64,000 nt of DNA, from the NCBI GenBank assembly GCA_025463135.1, contig JAOAPY010000039.1:62001-126000 (forward strand), read 5' to 3'. Shown one piece after another: positions 1-9,150 of the stretch. The position numbers and the translations under genes are program-made. Each line of letters begins with the position of its first letter. Positions within the stretch are counted from its first letter, which is position 1. This stretch comes from Acidobacteriota bacterium (GTDB lineage: Bacteria > Acidobacteriota > Blastocatellia > Pyrinomonadales > Pyrinomonadaceae). The notes beneath the pieces are model-generated. The model had not been told where the DNA came from. It made no database searches and saw only the letters and a list, made by a program, of their open reading frames with translations.

Positions 1-1983
1 CCCAGGGAGGCTATCCCCAAGCTGATCACGCGAAATAAAGGCGACGCAGCAACTGGCGACGACGAAATGGACGACGAAGAGGCGCTTGCCGAACTTGAGA
101 ACGACGACGCAACCACGCCGCTTGATCGCATTGGCTACAAATTGACCGAGCGCTTGTCGAATGGTATTGGCATCGACCTGCGCATAATAAAGGGGGCAGC
201 GGTAATCACTCGCGTGGAACCGGCTTCGACTGCGGCGCGCGCGGGCCTGCGTCCCGGGTTTGTTATTCAGAGTGTCGGCGGCCGTTCGCTGGCATCTGTC
301 ATCGCAAAATTTCAAAGTAATCCCACTTTTCAATCTGTATTCCGCGGCGAGCTGCCCGTAATTCTACTGGCGGGTTTTATTAACGGCGAGCGCCAGTCAC
401 CAATCAACCTGGTCTATCTTGACGGCCGCAATCGCCCGCATGCCGTGCGCCTCAACCGCGAAAAACTCAAAGGAGAAATGTCGCCGGCCATCGGCAACCT
501 GCCGGCAATGTACACCGAGTTTGTCTCAAGAGAGCTGCCGGGTGGATTTGGCTATCTTCGCTTCAATGCTTTCATGCCGAACCTGATGAAAAAAGTTTGC
601 GCCGCGTTGCGTGCCCATCACGAGGATCGAGGCTTGATCCTCGACCTGCGCGGCAACCAGGGCGGACTGCTGGGTATGATTGGTGGTTTGAGCGGGCTGT
701 TGGAAACAGATGCAGTTCCGCTGGGCATTATGAAATCACGCGCCGGGAGCGCCTCTGTAATGGCCTATCCACAAAGGATGCCCTACTCCGGACCAATCGT
801 GATCTTGATCGACGGCGGGACCCAATCGGCCGCGGAAATGTTTGCCAGCGGTCTGCAGGAAGTCGGCAGGGCCACAGTCATAGGTGAACAAAGCGCGGGC
901 AATACCCTGCCCTCGGCAATAACGAAGCTGCCGACGGGCGCACTTTTTCAATATGGCTTTGCGGATTATGAAACGGTCTCAGGCCTCAGGCTTGAAGGGC
1001 GCGGCATAACTCCGGACCTGACAGTGGTACTGAGTCGTCGATCGTTGTTAGCTGGTCCTGATCCACAGCTCGCCGCCGCCGCGAAAAAGATTCACGAACT
1101 GGCTCGCCTCTTATCTACAGGTCGCCGTCAGGAATTAATTGCAGACGTGAGTGTGACATCGCTGTCGGTCCAGGCTCCGCCCGTCAAACAAGGACCAACG
1201 AGGATTGAGATCGCGCAACCCACCGGCGGGACGCCCGTGCTACAAGGGCCGCCGCCACCGCCGCAGCCAGCACCTAAGCGAGCCAAAGTGATGGGCGAGC
1301 CCTACAAGAGACCGGACGTTTCCGGATTGCCTTCAGTCGATGAAATAGTCGGGCATTATCTCGAGGCCATCGGCGGTCGCGCGGCACTAGAGAAATTAAA
1401 CAGCCGCGTTTCGCGCGGCACTGTTGAGTTACAGTCCATGGGACTCAGTGGTACTGCCGTGATTTACGAACAAGCCCCCGATAAATCCACGCTGGTCCTA
1501 AACGTCGATGGCCTGGGAACTATTCAGCAGACCTTTGACGGCACCAGCGCGTGGTTGCAGGATCCATTGGACGGTTACATAAAATTCGCGCCCACCGCCG
1601 CAGCCAGAATTCACGACCAGTCAATTTTCCAGCGCGAGCTGCGCCTTAAGGAATTGAATCCCGGTCTGGTATTGATCGGAAAGGACAAAGTAGGCGAGCA
1701 CGAGGCGTTTGTATTGCATTCTTTCTCGCCGCGTGTCTTCGAGAAATGGTACTTCGATACGCAGACGGGCCTGCTACTGCGCAAAGGAAACATTTACTAT
1801 GATGATTACCGCGAGGTTGACGGCATAAAACTTCCCTTCAAGGTAACCGACGACTCTTCGTATGGTTTTGGCGTTGTGGTTCGCTTGACCGAAATCAAGC
1901 ATAATGTCCCCATCGACCAGGCAAAATTCGCGGAGTACCCGGACTGCTTCACCAAACCGGAGCAGGTGTGGGAGAAGAAGTAG
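1..1983 (+). CDS. S41-family (C-terminal processing type) peptidase with PDZ and C-terminal LolA-like domain, 5' truncated
   Basis: The frame is open to base 1, so the start and any signal peptide lie outside the window; the first internal ATG is at 67. Counting from that ATG, a PDZ-like segment (IKGAAVITRVEPASTAARAG, about 40-80) is followed by the S41 catalytic core (about 155-330). It has the substrate-strand signature GFGYLRF, LILDLRGNQGG, the nucleophile region GGTQSAAEMFASG (Ser in the TQS triplet) and GEQSAGN. A Pro-rich linker (GPPPPPQPAPK) leads to a domain from about 430 (DEIVGHYLEAIGGRAAL) resembling the outer-membrane lipoprotein-sorting/LolA-like beta fold common in acidobacterial exported proteins. 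Expected to act in the cell envelope; substrate unknown. Bases 1225-1248 in the linker match one end of the 97-bp palindromic element seen at 6108. Confidence 0.85.
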   Translation, partial: PREAIPKLITRNKGDAATGDDEMDDEEALAELENDDATTPLDRIGYKLTERLSNGIGIDLRIIKGAAVITRVEPASTAARAGLRPGFVIQSVGGRSLASVIAKFQSNPTFQSVFRGELPVILLAGFINGERQSPINLVYLDGRNRPHAVRLNREKLKGEMSPAIGNLPAMYTEFVSRELPGGFGYLRFNAFMPNLMKKVCAALRAHHEDRGLILDLRGNQGGLLGMIGGLSGLLETDAVPLGIMKSRAGSASVMAYPQRMPYSGPIVILIDGGTQSAAEMFASGLQEVGRATVIGEQSAGNTLPSAITKLPTGALFQYGFADYETVSGLRLEGRGITPDLTVVLSRRSLLAGPDPQLAAAAKKIHELARLLSTGRRQELIADVSVTSLSVQAPPVKQGPTRIEIAQPTGGTPVLQGPPPPPQPAPKRAKVMGEPYKRPDVSGLPSVDEIVGHYLEAIGGRAALEKLNSRVSRGTVELQSMGLSGTAVIYEQAPDKSTLVLNVDGLGTIQQTFDGTSAWLQDPLDGYIKFAPTAAARIHDQSIFQRELRLKELNPGLVLIGKDKVGEHEAFVLHSFSPRVFEKWYFDTQTGLLLRKGNIYYDDYREVDGIKLPFKVTDDSSYGFGVVVRLTEIKHNVPIDQAKFAEYPDCFTKPEQVWEKK

Positions 1984-2073
1984 CTAGCGAAACGGAATTC
2001 GCATCAAGGCTACCGAGATGTAGTTTGGTCTCTCTTTCATTTTCGAGTACGAACAACACCCGGAGAAACGTGA

Positions 2074-2886
2074 GTGGAAATAATCGAGCAGATCGACGAT
2101 TGGCGAAAGAGCTTCGCTGACTGGCAGCAAGACCATCCAGGTGCCCCGCACAGTGACGTGGACGAGTCGTATCCATTCGTCAAGAACCGTCAGGCGCCAT
2201 TTTTGCCCGCACGGCGGGCGCTACCAATGTTGAATCTGGCGCTCGTCTCTTCGGCCGGCGCTTATCTTGACGGCTCGGCATCGTTTGACGCCGCCGCTGC
2301 AGATGGTGACCTGACTTATCGCGAGATTCCGACGGAGATTGACGCGGAAGATTTGCAAATCGTCGCGCGTGGTTATGACCCGACGGCAGTACTCCAGGAT
2401 CTCAATTGTCTGGTTCCCCTGGTGCGGCTGATTGAATTCCAACAAAACGGAATCATTGGACAACTCAATCCGGTCTTCTGGAGTTTCCAGGGCTTCATTC
2501 CCAATGCCGCGCGGCTGGTCGACGAGTTGCTTCCGAAATTGGTCCAGCGATTGGCCAGATATGAAGTCCAGGCGGCGCTGCTGGTGCCGGCTTCGCGTCT
2601 GTGTCATCAATCAATTTCGCTGGCCGCGCGCGCGATTGAGGCTGTGGGTATTCCCACGATGATGCTGGCCGTCAATAAGGAAGTGATCGAAAGTGTGCGC
2701 CCGCCCAGGGCCGCATTGTACGAAGGAGACTTTGGCAGCGTGGCCGGCCGCCCGCACTTCCCTGAGCAGCAACGCCGCGTATTGGACGAAGCGCTGCGGC
2801 TAATCGAGCCGATGGATCAACCCGGCATCCGTCGCCTCAATGTGGCGATGGAAAGCGCCGTCGAAAAGCAACGCGGCGAAAGATGA
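2074..2886 (+). CDS. Glycine/sarcosine/D-proline reductase B-subunit (GrdB/PrdB)-like protein
   Basis: GTG start with a GGAG ribosome site at 2062-2065. The 270-residue protein carries the central pattern of the GrdB/PrdB reductase family: a D-L-N-C-L-V-P-x-x-R-L segment (about 109-118), GIIGQLNPVFWSFQGF (126-141) and a Rossmann-like ALLVPASRLCHQS...AIEAVGIPTMML block (168-200). In the clostridial enzymes this region bears the catalytic selenocysteine or a Cys cluster; here a single Cys177 remains, with no in-frame TGA. No GrdA, GrdE or thioredoxin-like partner lies nearby, so a Stickland reductase role is unlikely. The family assignment is from remembered motifs; the reaction is unknown. It is 90 bp downstream of the S41 gene on the same strand. 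Confidence 0.6.
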   Translation: MEIIEQIDDWRKSFADWQQDHPGAPHSDVDESYPFVKNRQAPFLPARRALPMLNLALVSSAGAYLDGSASFDAAAADGDLTYREIPTEIDAEDLQIVARGYDPTAVLQDLNCLVPLVRLIEFQQNGIIGQLNPVFWSFQGFIPNAARLVDELLPKLVQRLARYEVQAALLVPASRLCHQSISLAARAIEAVGIPTMMLAVNKEVIESVRPPRAALYEGDFGSVAGRPHFPEQQRRVLDEALRLIEPMDQPGIRRLNVAMESAVEKQRGER

Positions 2887-2944
2887 ACAAAGCAAAGCAG
2901 ACTTCAATCTGTGTTCGCGGCGGCCTGAATCACAGACTGACCTC

Positions 2945-3081
2945 AGCCCGCGGAGCGGGCTAAAGCGAGTTTCAGTACTCAATCAGAGGTACCCTTTCAG
3001 TTTGTCACCTGGTAGCGGCAGCGTTTTGCCCTCTTCATCAATTCTGAGCACCGAAGGGTAACGACAAACTGAAGTTTGTCG
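2945..3081. repeat. Two intergenic palindromes
   Basis: The 220-bp spacer 2887-3106 has no gene. It holds AGCCCGCGGAGCGGGCT (2945-2961) and CGACAAACTGAAGTTTGTCG (3062-3081). The second recurs at 25941 and, degraded, at 26011. They could end transcription of the upstream gene, but neither has a T-run. Confidence 0.7.
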
Positions 3082-3106
3082 GACCATAAAGAACCTGCGT
3101 CAACTT

Positions 3107-4180
3107 ATGCGTACTAAACTCATTCTGCGCGGCCTCGCGCTAATCACGGTCGCGCTGCTTCTCTATCTCCTTTTCTGGCCCGTACCGGTATCGCCCGGTG
3201 CCTGGACGCCGCCGCCGGCGCCGGAACTCGCCGGTCAGTACGCGCCCAATAATAAGCTCGCGGGCATTCAAAGATTAGAGACAGGCGGCGGCTTTGCACC
3301 TGAAGACGTGGCGCTGGATTCACGCGGGCGTATTTATGGTGGAATGGACAATGGTCGCATCGTGCGTCTGCAAGCGGACGGCACGCATCCGGAAGGTTTC
3401 GCCAACACTCATGGACGACCACTGGGATTAATCTTTGACCGCGCCGATAACCTGATCGTAGCGGATGCCGACAAGGGCTTGTTATCGATCGCGCCTGATG
3501 GCTCTATCACTGTATTGAGTACACAGGCTGACGGTCTTCCCTTCCGCTGCACGAATGATCTGGACCAGGCAGCTGACGGCACCATCTACTTTACCGATGC
3601 ATCGAGCAAGTTTCCCCTGGCGACCTTTACTCTGGATATCCTCGAGCATCAGGGAAACGGGCGTCTGCTGGCGTACGATCCAATAAAAAAGACGACGCGC
3701 GTGGTGCTGAGCAATCTTTGTTTCGCCAACGGTGTCGCAGTCAGTCCGGACCAATCATTTCTGCTCGTGGCGGAAACCGGCAAGTACCGCGTCCACCGCG
3801 TGTGGCTTAGCGGACCAAAACAGGGCCAGTCGGAAATCTTTATTGATAACCTGCCGGGCTTTCCCGATGGCATTCTCTCCAACGGCCGCGACAAATTCTG
3901 GTTGGCGTTGGTAACGCCGCGCGATACCGTGCTCGATCGATTGCTGCCTCACCCTTTTCTGCGCAAGATGGTGGCGCGTCTGCCTAAGCTTTTGCAGCCG
4001 GCGCCCAAACGCTACTCCTTTGTGCTGGGTCTGGACACCAACGGCCGCGTTGTCGCGAATCTGCAGGATGGATCGAAGGAGTGTTATGCGGAGATCGCGA
4101 ACATAGTCGAACGCGATGGGATGCTTTACTTTGGCAGCATTGGCGAATCCGCGATCGGAAGGATCGCATTACCGAAGTAA
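3107..4180 (+). CDS. SMP-30/gluconolactonase/strictosidine-synthase-like beta-propeller protein
   Basis: 357 residues. An N-terminal hydrophobic segment (about 7-27, LALITVALLLYLLFWPVPV) predicts a membrane anchor, so the propeller probably faces the periplasm. The body shows the six-bladed SMP-30/strictosidine synthase pattern: PEDVALDSRGRIYGGMDNG, GRPLGLIFDRADNLIVADA, CTNDLDQAADGTIYFTDASS, ANGVAVSPDQSFLLVAETGKYRVHRVWL and FPDGILSNGRDKFWLAL. These match the metal-binding loops of lactonase-type propellers, including the Asn-Asp and Pro-Asp-Gly positions. Length and blade order fit acidobacterial and plant strictosidine-synthase-like proteins rather than the shorter cytosolic SMP-30. Likely a lactonase or esterase; substrate not predictable. 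No strong ribosome site is visible; ATG 3107 is chosen because the hydrophobic anchor follows directly. Confidence 0.8.
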   Translation: MRTKLILRGLALITVALLLYLLFWPVPVSPGAWTPPPAPELAGQYAPNNKLAGIQRLETGGGFAPEDVALDSRGRIYGGMDNGRIVRLQADGTHPEGFANTHGRPLGLIFDRADNLIVADADKGLLSIAPDGSITVLSTQADGLPFRCTNDLDQAADGTIYFTDASSKFPLATFTLDILEHQGNGRLLAYDPIKKTTRVVLSNLCFANGVAVSPDQSFLLVAETGKYRVHRVWLSGPKQGQSEIFIDNLPGFPDGILSNGRDKFWLALVTPRDTVLDRLLPHPFLRKMVARLPKLLQPAPKRYSFVLGLDTNGRVVANLQDGSKECYAEIANIVERDGMLYFGSIGESAIGRIALPK

Positions 4181-4186
4181 GCTTCT

Positions 4187-4285
4187 GGACCGCACGCATC
4201 CTGCGTGGCGGCGTTGCGATGCAGACTTGCCTGCTGACAACCTCGACTCTGACAGACGTATCAGCACGCAGGAGGCGTGCGGTCC
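4187..4285. repeat. GGACCGCACGC-type palindromic element (99 bp)
   Basis: Terminal inverted repeats of about 22 bp (left begins GGACCGCACGCATCC, right ends GGCGTGCGGTCC, two to three mismatches) flank about 55 bp of unrelated sequence. It begins 6 bp after the stop of the upstream gene. Copies of similar length occur at 37861, 40611, 48695 and 61516; half copies at 17028, 27487, 30032 and 43144. Confidence 0.8.
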
Positions 4286-4322
4286 CGGGGCGCGCTAAGA
4301 CCTTCGTGAGGGCGACTGTTTT

Positions 4323-5171
4323 ATGGAAGATAAAATCAAGACAAAGCTGCTGCGGGGAATGGGCGAAGCCATCCATGATTTCGGGATGATCGCCGCTGGC
4401 GATCGCATTATGGTTTGTCTTTCGGGTGGCAAAGACAGCTACACACTGCTGGATTTACTGCTCGATATTCGACTGCGGGCGCCAGTCAGTTTTGAGATTT
4501 TGGCGGTCAACCTGGATCAGAAGCAACCCGGATTCCCCGCAGAGGTGTTGCCAGAGTATCTGAGCGGGTTAGGCGTTCCCTTTCGCATCGTTGAGCGCGA
4601 CACCTATTCAATCGTCAAGCGTCTGGTGCCGGAAGGAAAAACATTTTGCGCTGTCTGCTCTCGCTTGCGTCGCGGCATCCTTTACAACATCGCCGTCGAA
4701 GAAGGTTGCACCAAGATCGCCCTGGGCCATCACGCCGACGACATCCTGGCAACTTTTCTTTTGAATCTGTTCTTTGTCGGCAAGCTTAAGGCGATGCCTC
4801 CTATTCTGCGTTCAAACGACGGGCGGAACACGCTGATTCGACCGCTGGCATACTGTCGCGAAGCGGACCTTACTGAGTACGCGGCGCTCAAACAATTTCC
4901 CATCATTCCCTGCGACCTTTGCGGTTCGCAATCAAATCTGAAACGCGCGCGCATCAGCCGCCTGATTGGCGAACTCGAAAAAGAGATTCCCCACCTTCGC
5001 AGCTCGATGATGACAGCCCTGGGCAACACAGTGCCATCGCACCTGCTGGATCGCGAAATCTTTGATTTTATGAAAGACACACTGCCGATTGGCGATGTGG
5101 AATCCGAACTCGACATGGCGGTGGGCCACACGGACGAAGGGTTGAACGCGTCGCTGGTGTCGATCATGTGA
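4323..5171 (+). CDS. ttcA: tRNA 2-thiocytidine(32) synthetase TtcA
   Basis: Cytosolic ATP-dependent enzyme that thiolates C32 of certain tRNAs using an iron-sulfur cluster. The 282-residue protein has the PP-loop SGGKDS at 34-39 ([17 protein letters not shown]), the Cys-x-x-Cys pair C109/C112 ([12 protein letters not shown]) and [12 protein letters not shown] with C197/C200. Together these give the three cluster ligands of the TtcA family, plus the [14 protein letters not shown] segment. Length is slightly under the E. coli protein. ATG 4323 follows an imperfect AGGGCG ribosome site. Its stop overlaps a possible GTG start of the next gene, so the two may be co-transcribed. Confidence 0.93.
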   Translation: MEDKIKTKLLRGMGEAIHDFGMIAAGDRIMVCLSGGKDSYTLLDLLLDIRLRAPVSFEILAVNLDQKQPGFPAEVLPEYLSGLGVPFRIVERDTYSIVKRLVPEGKTFCAVCSRLRRGILYNIAVEEGCTKIALGHHADDILATFLLNLFFVGKLKAMPPILRSNDGRNTLIRPLAYCREADLTEYAALKQFPIIPCDLCGSQSNLKRARISRLIGELEKEIPHLRSSMMTALGNTVPSHLLDREIFDFMKDTLPIGDVESELDMAVGHTDEGLNASLVSIM

Positions 5172-5215
5172 ACGCGCTCTTCATCACTTCGCGTTTTGTG
5201 GTTAGAATCCACCAC

Positions 5216-6106
5216 ATGCCGGCCCCGGCCAAACGCTACGAACACGATCTAAGCAAGTTTCCCGCAGCGAGTGTCTCGGAATACTCGACACTGGTTTGTC
5301 TTGCCTGCACCTTCGATATTTTTACTTCGCAGCTGGGTCTCGCGCCGCGCACAGCCTACTCCGAGATCAAACGCTACGCGCCAACTGTGCAGGAACTAAC
5401 AGCACCAGCCGCCGCGCGCCCGTTCTTCGACAGCGAAGAAAAGCATCCCCACTGTCCCTATTGCGACGCGGTTAAGCGCTGGCATGCGCGCCTGGAAACG
5501 TTACGGCTTGAAGGGAGCAAAGCGACGGACGCGGCGCGGCGGGCGTTGCTAAAATCGCTACCCGGAAAAGACGATCAGTTTCAGGTTATCGAAACAAAAT
5601 CGGACCGCCGCGCTGTCTTCTTTGAATGGCTGGACACGCTGCGCGCAAAGGTGGATTTCGACGACCCTGCGTGGCTGGTGGCAGCAACGCGCGCCTTTCT
5701 CGAAAGACGTGATGCAAAAACAGATTGGGACCAGGTGTTCGCGGGCGTGCGCGGGGTGCGGCGCTCGAGCCGGCTGAAAGAAAACTATGAACGTGAAGAC
5801 TCGCGTTTGTTTTTGGCGCCCTCGCTCTTTAATGATGTATTGCTGGTGCAGTACCTGCTGAGCCGCTCGCATCAGTCGGGCGGCAGTACGCTCGCGGGTC
5901 GGTTAACTCTGCTGGAGCTGACCCGACGTTTTCGTCGCGGCGATTATTTGAACACGCACGGCATTACCGAAAGCGATCAGTTCGAAATTCTGGAGCAGTT
6001 GGTTGCGGACATCGCCGGTGCTGGTTCAGTCAAACTCTACTACATCGTCGACCGAAGGGATTTTCTGGAGAAGGTAAAGTCGGTCTATGCGCAGTACGCG
6101 GCATAA
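5216..6106 (+). CDS. Hypothetical protein with a CPYC motif
   Basis: I do not recognise a family. The 296-residue protein (from ATG 5216) has a Cys-containing N-terminal stretch (STLVCLACTFDIFTSQLG), a CPYC motif in EEKHPHCPYCDAVKRWHARL that could bind metal or be redox active, and a mostly helical, charged C-terminal half (LFLAPSLFNDVLLVQYLLSRS; a RRFRRGDY segment). There is no signal peptide or membrane segment. An alternative GTG at 5168 overlaps the ttcA stop (GTGA) and adds 16 hydrophobic residues. I prefer the ATG because the hydrophilic MPAPAKRYEHDL start looks natural, but neither start has a clear ribosome site. Position suggests co-expression with ttcA. Confidence 0.7.
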   Translation: MPAPAKRYEHDLSKFPAASVSEYSTLVCLACTFDIFTSQLGLAPRTAYSEIKRYAPTVQELTAPAAARPFFDSEEKHPHCPYCDAVKRWHARLETLRLEGSKATDAARRALLKSLPGKDDQFQVIETKSDRRAVFFEWLDTLRAKVDFDDPAWLVAATRAFLERRDAKTDWDQVFAGVRGVRRSSRLKENYEREDSRLFLAPSLFNDVLLVQYLLSRSHQSGGSTLAGRLTLLELTRRFRRGDYLNTHGITESDQFEILEQLVADIAGAGSVKLYYIVDRRDFLEKVKSVYAQYAA

Positions 6107-6107
6107 C

Positions 6108-6204
6108 GTGGCACGCGCATCCTGCGCGTGTGCTGGGCGCAAGAGGCCGGTTCATTTCCCAGGTGTTTCCTGCGTGACCCTCACCGGCGGGACGCCCGTG
6201 CCAC
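6108..6204. repeat. GTGGCACG-type palindromic element (97 bp)
   Basis: Starts GTGGCACGCGCATCCTGC and ends GGGACGCCCGTGCCAC; the ends are imperfect inverted repeats of about 16 bp. The same class, with the same length, is present twice in tandem at 19866-20058. It fills the 105-bp space between two convergent genes and may act as a bidirectional terminator. Confidence 0.8.
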
Positions 6205-6211
6205 GTCGTTT

Positions 6212-7225
6212 TTACGGCTGTTTGTAACTATCGATCAACTTCTGCAAGCCATCGCTGGAGTTGCTATGGCGATAACGATAGTACGAAGCTAGATCCTGTA
6301 GCAGCTGATCGTGAAAATTCTGGTACTGCGGTTTTCCTTCCGCGAGACCGACGCCATGGGCGTAATAATCAATAACTTTATCCAGCAACGCATTGGCCCT
6401 CGCCAGCGCGTCATCCTTTTCTTTCCCCGCCGCCATACCCTTATAAGTTACGGCGAGCTTCTGGTATTCATCGTTGGCGATGCTTCCCAACAACATGTAA
6501 TTAAAAGGATCGGCAGGATTCGACTTCGTGGCTTTTTCCAACTTGACCTGGGCTTCGGCGGGTTTCTGCTCCATTAAAGAGACGATCGCCATCTCCTGAT
6601 ATACCTGCGGCAGCAGCGCTTTTTGCTTTTCCCAGATCGCGTCGTCCATACCAGCGGGCTTCTTGTTTGCTTCAAACTGCTCGATCGCCCTGGCGCCATA
6701 TTGCCGGCTGGCATTGACATATTTCGGGTTCTGTTTCTTAGCTTGCTCGGTGCCGGTAATCGTTAAATTAACCAATACCGAGATATCGTCAGGCTTTTTG
6801 GCCAGGTACGCGGCGCCTTCGGCAAAGGCCTCGTCAAAGCGGTTCAGTTGGAGGTAAGCATCGATCAAAGCGGGCTTAATCAACTCTGCTTCCGTGTTCG
6901 CTGTGAAAACCGTGGGGAACTTTTGCGCCAGTGCCAATTTCTGTGCTGGATCCTTGACGGCCAGGATCTGATCAACGATGTACTCGGCCACGTGTTGTCG
7001 CGAGGTGCTCTTGGGATACTTTGTGACAAAGTCGGCGGCGGCGGTAATTTTGGCATCGATGTCGGCGGCCCCTTCAACGGCACTTACGGCTTTGGCTTCG
7101 ACTTCGGGGATCTTGGTCTTGTTCTTGTCCTGAAAACCTGGTCCACCCGCGAACGCTGATCCGTTGAGTACCAGCGCCAGCAAAACGGGGACGAGCGCCT
7201 GCAATAGAAACGTTCTGATTTTCAT
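6212..7225 (-). CDS. Exported tetratricopeptide-like repeat protein
   Basis: ATG 7225 gives MKIRTFLLQALVPVLLALVLNGSAFA, a clear Sec signal peptide (cleavage near residue 26), preceded by an AGGCGG ribosome site. The upstream-extended frame to 7459 runs through repeats and is rejected. The mature part is helical with TPR-like units (LIDAYLQLNRFDEAFAEGAAYL; PQVYQEMAIVSLMEQKPAEAQVKLEKA; DPFNYMLLGSIANDEYQKLA). Probably a periplasmic scaffold; specific partner unknown. It is convergent with the upstream plus-strand genes and follows nadE on the minus strand, separated by a repeat-rich spacer. Confidence 0.8.
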   Translation of the reverse strand: MKIRTFLLQALVPVLLALVLNGSAFAGGPGFQDKNKTKIPEVEAKAVSAVEGAADIDAKITAAADFVTKYPKSTSRQHVAEYIVDQILAVKDPAQKLALAQKFPTVFTANTEAELIKPALIDAYLQLNRFDEAFAEGAAYLAKKPDDISVLVNLTITGTEQAKKQNPKYVNASRQYGARAIEQFEANKKPAGMDDAIWEKQKALLPQVYQEMAIVSLMEQKPAEAQVKLEKATKSNPADPFNYMLLGSIANDEYQKLAVTYKGMAAGKEKDDALARANALLDKVIDYYAHGVGLAEGKPQYQNFHDQLLQDLASYYRYRHSNSSDGLQKLIDSYKQP

Positions 7226-7312
7226 ATTTCCGCCTTTATTCCTGCCTTTGTCTGGATTATTTTCGGGGAAAATACTGGAGCGCAGATAATGCTCCAGGAG
7301 GATACGTAATGG

Positions 7313-7442
7313 CAAGCCCTTCTCCCTCACCACAAGTGGGGAGGGTTGGGGTGGGGTTGTCCGTGCGGCGCACCTCTCCCTTACCTCTCCCCTTGCGGAG
7401 AGGGACCAAGCGCACCACTTGGACCACAGACTGAAGTCTGTG
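7313..7442. repeat. Mosaic repeat spacer downstream of nadE
   Basis: Contains a CTCCCTCACC/GTGGGGAGGGTTGGGG stretch, a CTCTCCCCTTGCGGAGAG hairpin and, at 7425-7442, the palindrome CACAGACTGAAGTCTGTG. The nadE stop codon (TAG, complement of 7443-7445) abuts that palindrome directly. Related palindromes occur next to ADOP copies 1, 2 and 4. Confidence 0.7.
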
Positions 7443-9101
7443 CTACTTCGCCGGTTCACGTCGGTAGTGATGCGTCACTGGGCGGCGCCGGCCGATACCG
7501 ATCGCATTGCGGGAAATTATCAGGGTGGGTGGTAACTGGCGCCGCTTGAATTCATTCGCCGGCGATTCAACGCGATTCAAGATGTCGTAAACCAACCGTG
7601 CATCACTCCCTTGCGCAATGATCTCTTCCGGAGTCGCCTTCTGCTCGAAGTACATGGTCAGAATGGGATCGAGAATGTCATATGCGGGCAGCGACTGATC
7701 GTCGAACTGGCCGGGAGCCAACTCTGCTGAAGGTCGTTTCTCAATGATATTTTCAGGAATGATCGCGCGCTCGCGATTGAGGTTGCGGGCCAATGCGTAG
7801 ACTTCAGTCTTGAGGACGTCGCCGATCACGGCCAGCCCGCCATTCGTATCGCCATAGAGCGTGCAATACCCGAGTGCCAGTTCGGATTTATTTCCGGTCG
7901 ACAACAACAACCGACTCTCAGCGTTCGAGATGGTCATCAGTATATTTCCGCGCAGTCGCGATTGCAGATTCTCGACGGCGGTCGAGCTGCTCTCTACCGA
8001 TGGCGGCGGCAGCTTCAACTCGTTGATCATGACTTCAAAGGGTGCGCTAATCGAATGCTCGATAACTTTCATGCCCAGGCGGCGGACCAGCTCCAAAGAA
8101 TCTTCAATGCTCGAAACGGAGGAATAGGGCGAGGGCATCATGACTGCGAGGATATTCTCAGCACCCAACGCTTCACAGGCCAGGGCCGCAACCACCGCCG
8201 AATCGATGCCGCCGGATAAGCCGAGCAGTGCCTTTGAGAAGCGGTTCTTGCGCGCATAGTCCTGAATGCCGAGCACCAGCGCCTGGTGCACCGTTTCAAT
8301 GTCGTCGCCCGGCAGACAATGATCATCGGCCACACCGCACTCGAGATCTACCGTCCCGAAAAACTCTTTGAATGGCGGCGCCTGCATGATGATCCGACCT
8401 TCACAGTCAGCCACAATGCTGGCGCCGTCAAAAATTATTCCGTCATTGCCGCCGACCAGGTTGACGAAGACCACTGGTACCCGCGCCAGTTTTGCGCGAT
8501 GAGAAACCATGGCGCAGCGCTGGCCCATCTTTGCTTTATTGAAGGGTGAAGCATTGATGGAGACGAGCACCTTCGCGCCCAGATTGATCAACTCGTCCGC
8601 CGGATCGGAGGCGTACAGGCGCTCTCTCCAAAAAGTCTTGTCATTCCAAAAATCTTCACAGACCGCGATGCCCAGTTCGCAATCATCGATGTTGAAAAGA
8701 TGCCTTTCGAGGGCCGGTTCAAAGTAACGCGGGTCGTCAAAGACGTCGTATTCCGGCAAGAGGGTCTTGTCTGAAAAACCCAGCAACTGTTGATTGCGAA
8801 TGATCGCCGCCGAGTTAAAAAGCTTTCGACCCGTGGGCAGATTTGAAGGACGTACCGTACCGACCACAGCGGTGATGCCTGCGGTGGCCGCGATAATTTT
8901 TTCCAGAGGTTCGAGTGAGCGCGCCACCACGTCGCGATCCAGAAACCAATCGAGCGAGGTATAACCCTGGATGGCAACCTCAGGAAGTACAACCAGATCG
9001 GAACGATCTTTCTTCCCCTGTTCGATTGCGCGGATGATACTGGCGGTATTGCCCTCGTATTCCCCGTTGGTGGTATTGATTTGGCCGATCGTTACACGCA
9101 T
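7443..9101 (-). CDS. nadE: Glutamine-dependent NAD(+) synthetase
   Basis: Catalyses the last step of NAD formation, amidating nicotinic acid adenine dinucleotide with ammonia released from glutamine. The 552-residue protein fuses an N-terminal nitrilase-type glutaminase domain (1-265) to an ATP-pyrophosphatase synthetase domain (275-552). Visible catalytic triad: E41 (VVLPEVAIQGY), K112 (SDKTLLPEYDVFDD), C148 (GIAVCEDFW). PP-loop SGGIDS at 296-301 in LLGLSGGIDSAVVAALA; LSTGNKSELALGYCTLYGD is the adenylate-binding region. The length fits the bacterial two-domain form. ATG 9101 begins the conserved MRVTIGQIN strand; no strong ribosome site is seen. Confidence 0.95.
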   Translation of the reverse strand: MRVTIGQINTTNGEYEGNTASIIRAIEQGKKDRSDLVVLPEVAIQGYTSLDWFLDRDVVARSLEPLEKIIAATAGITAVVGTVRPSNLPTGRKLFNSAAIIRNQQLLGFSDKTLLPEYDVFDDPRYFEPALERHLFNIDDCELGIAVCEDFWNDKTFWRERLYASDPADELINLGAKVLVSINASPFNKAKMGQRCAMVSHRAKLARVPVVFVNLVGGNDGIIFDGASIVADCEGRIIMQAPPFKEFFGTVDLECGVADDHCLPGDDIETVHQALVLGIQDYARKNRFSKALLGLSGGIDSAVVAALACEALGAENILAVMMPSPYSSVSSIEDSLELVRRLGMKVIEHSISAPFEVMINELKLPPPSVESSSTAVENLQSRLRGNILMTISNAESRLLLSTGNKSELALGYCTLYGDTNGGLAVIGDVLKTEVYALARNLNRERAIIPENIIEKRPSAELAPGQFDDQSLPAYDILDPILTMYFEQKATPEEIIAQGSDARLVYDILNRVESPANEFKRRQLPPTLIISRNAIGIGRRRPVTHHYRREPAK

Positions 9102-9150
9102 TTATTCACTCATACGAAATTAATCAACGGTAGATTCCGGTCGTCTGGCA

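Noticed and set aside
2087-2886. Selenocysteine codon in the GrdB-like gene
   Set aside because: No in-frame TGA in the motif region; C177 is encoded by a normal Cys codon.
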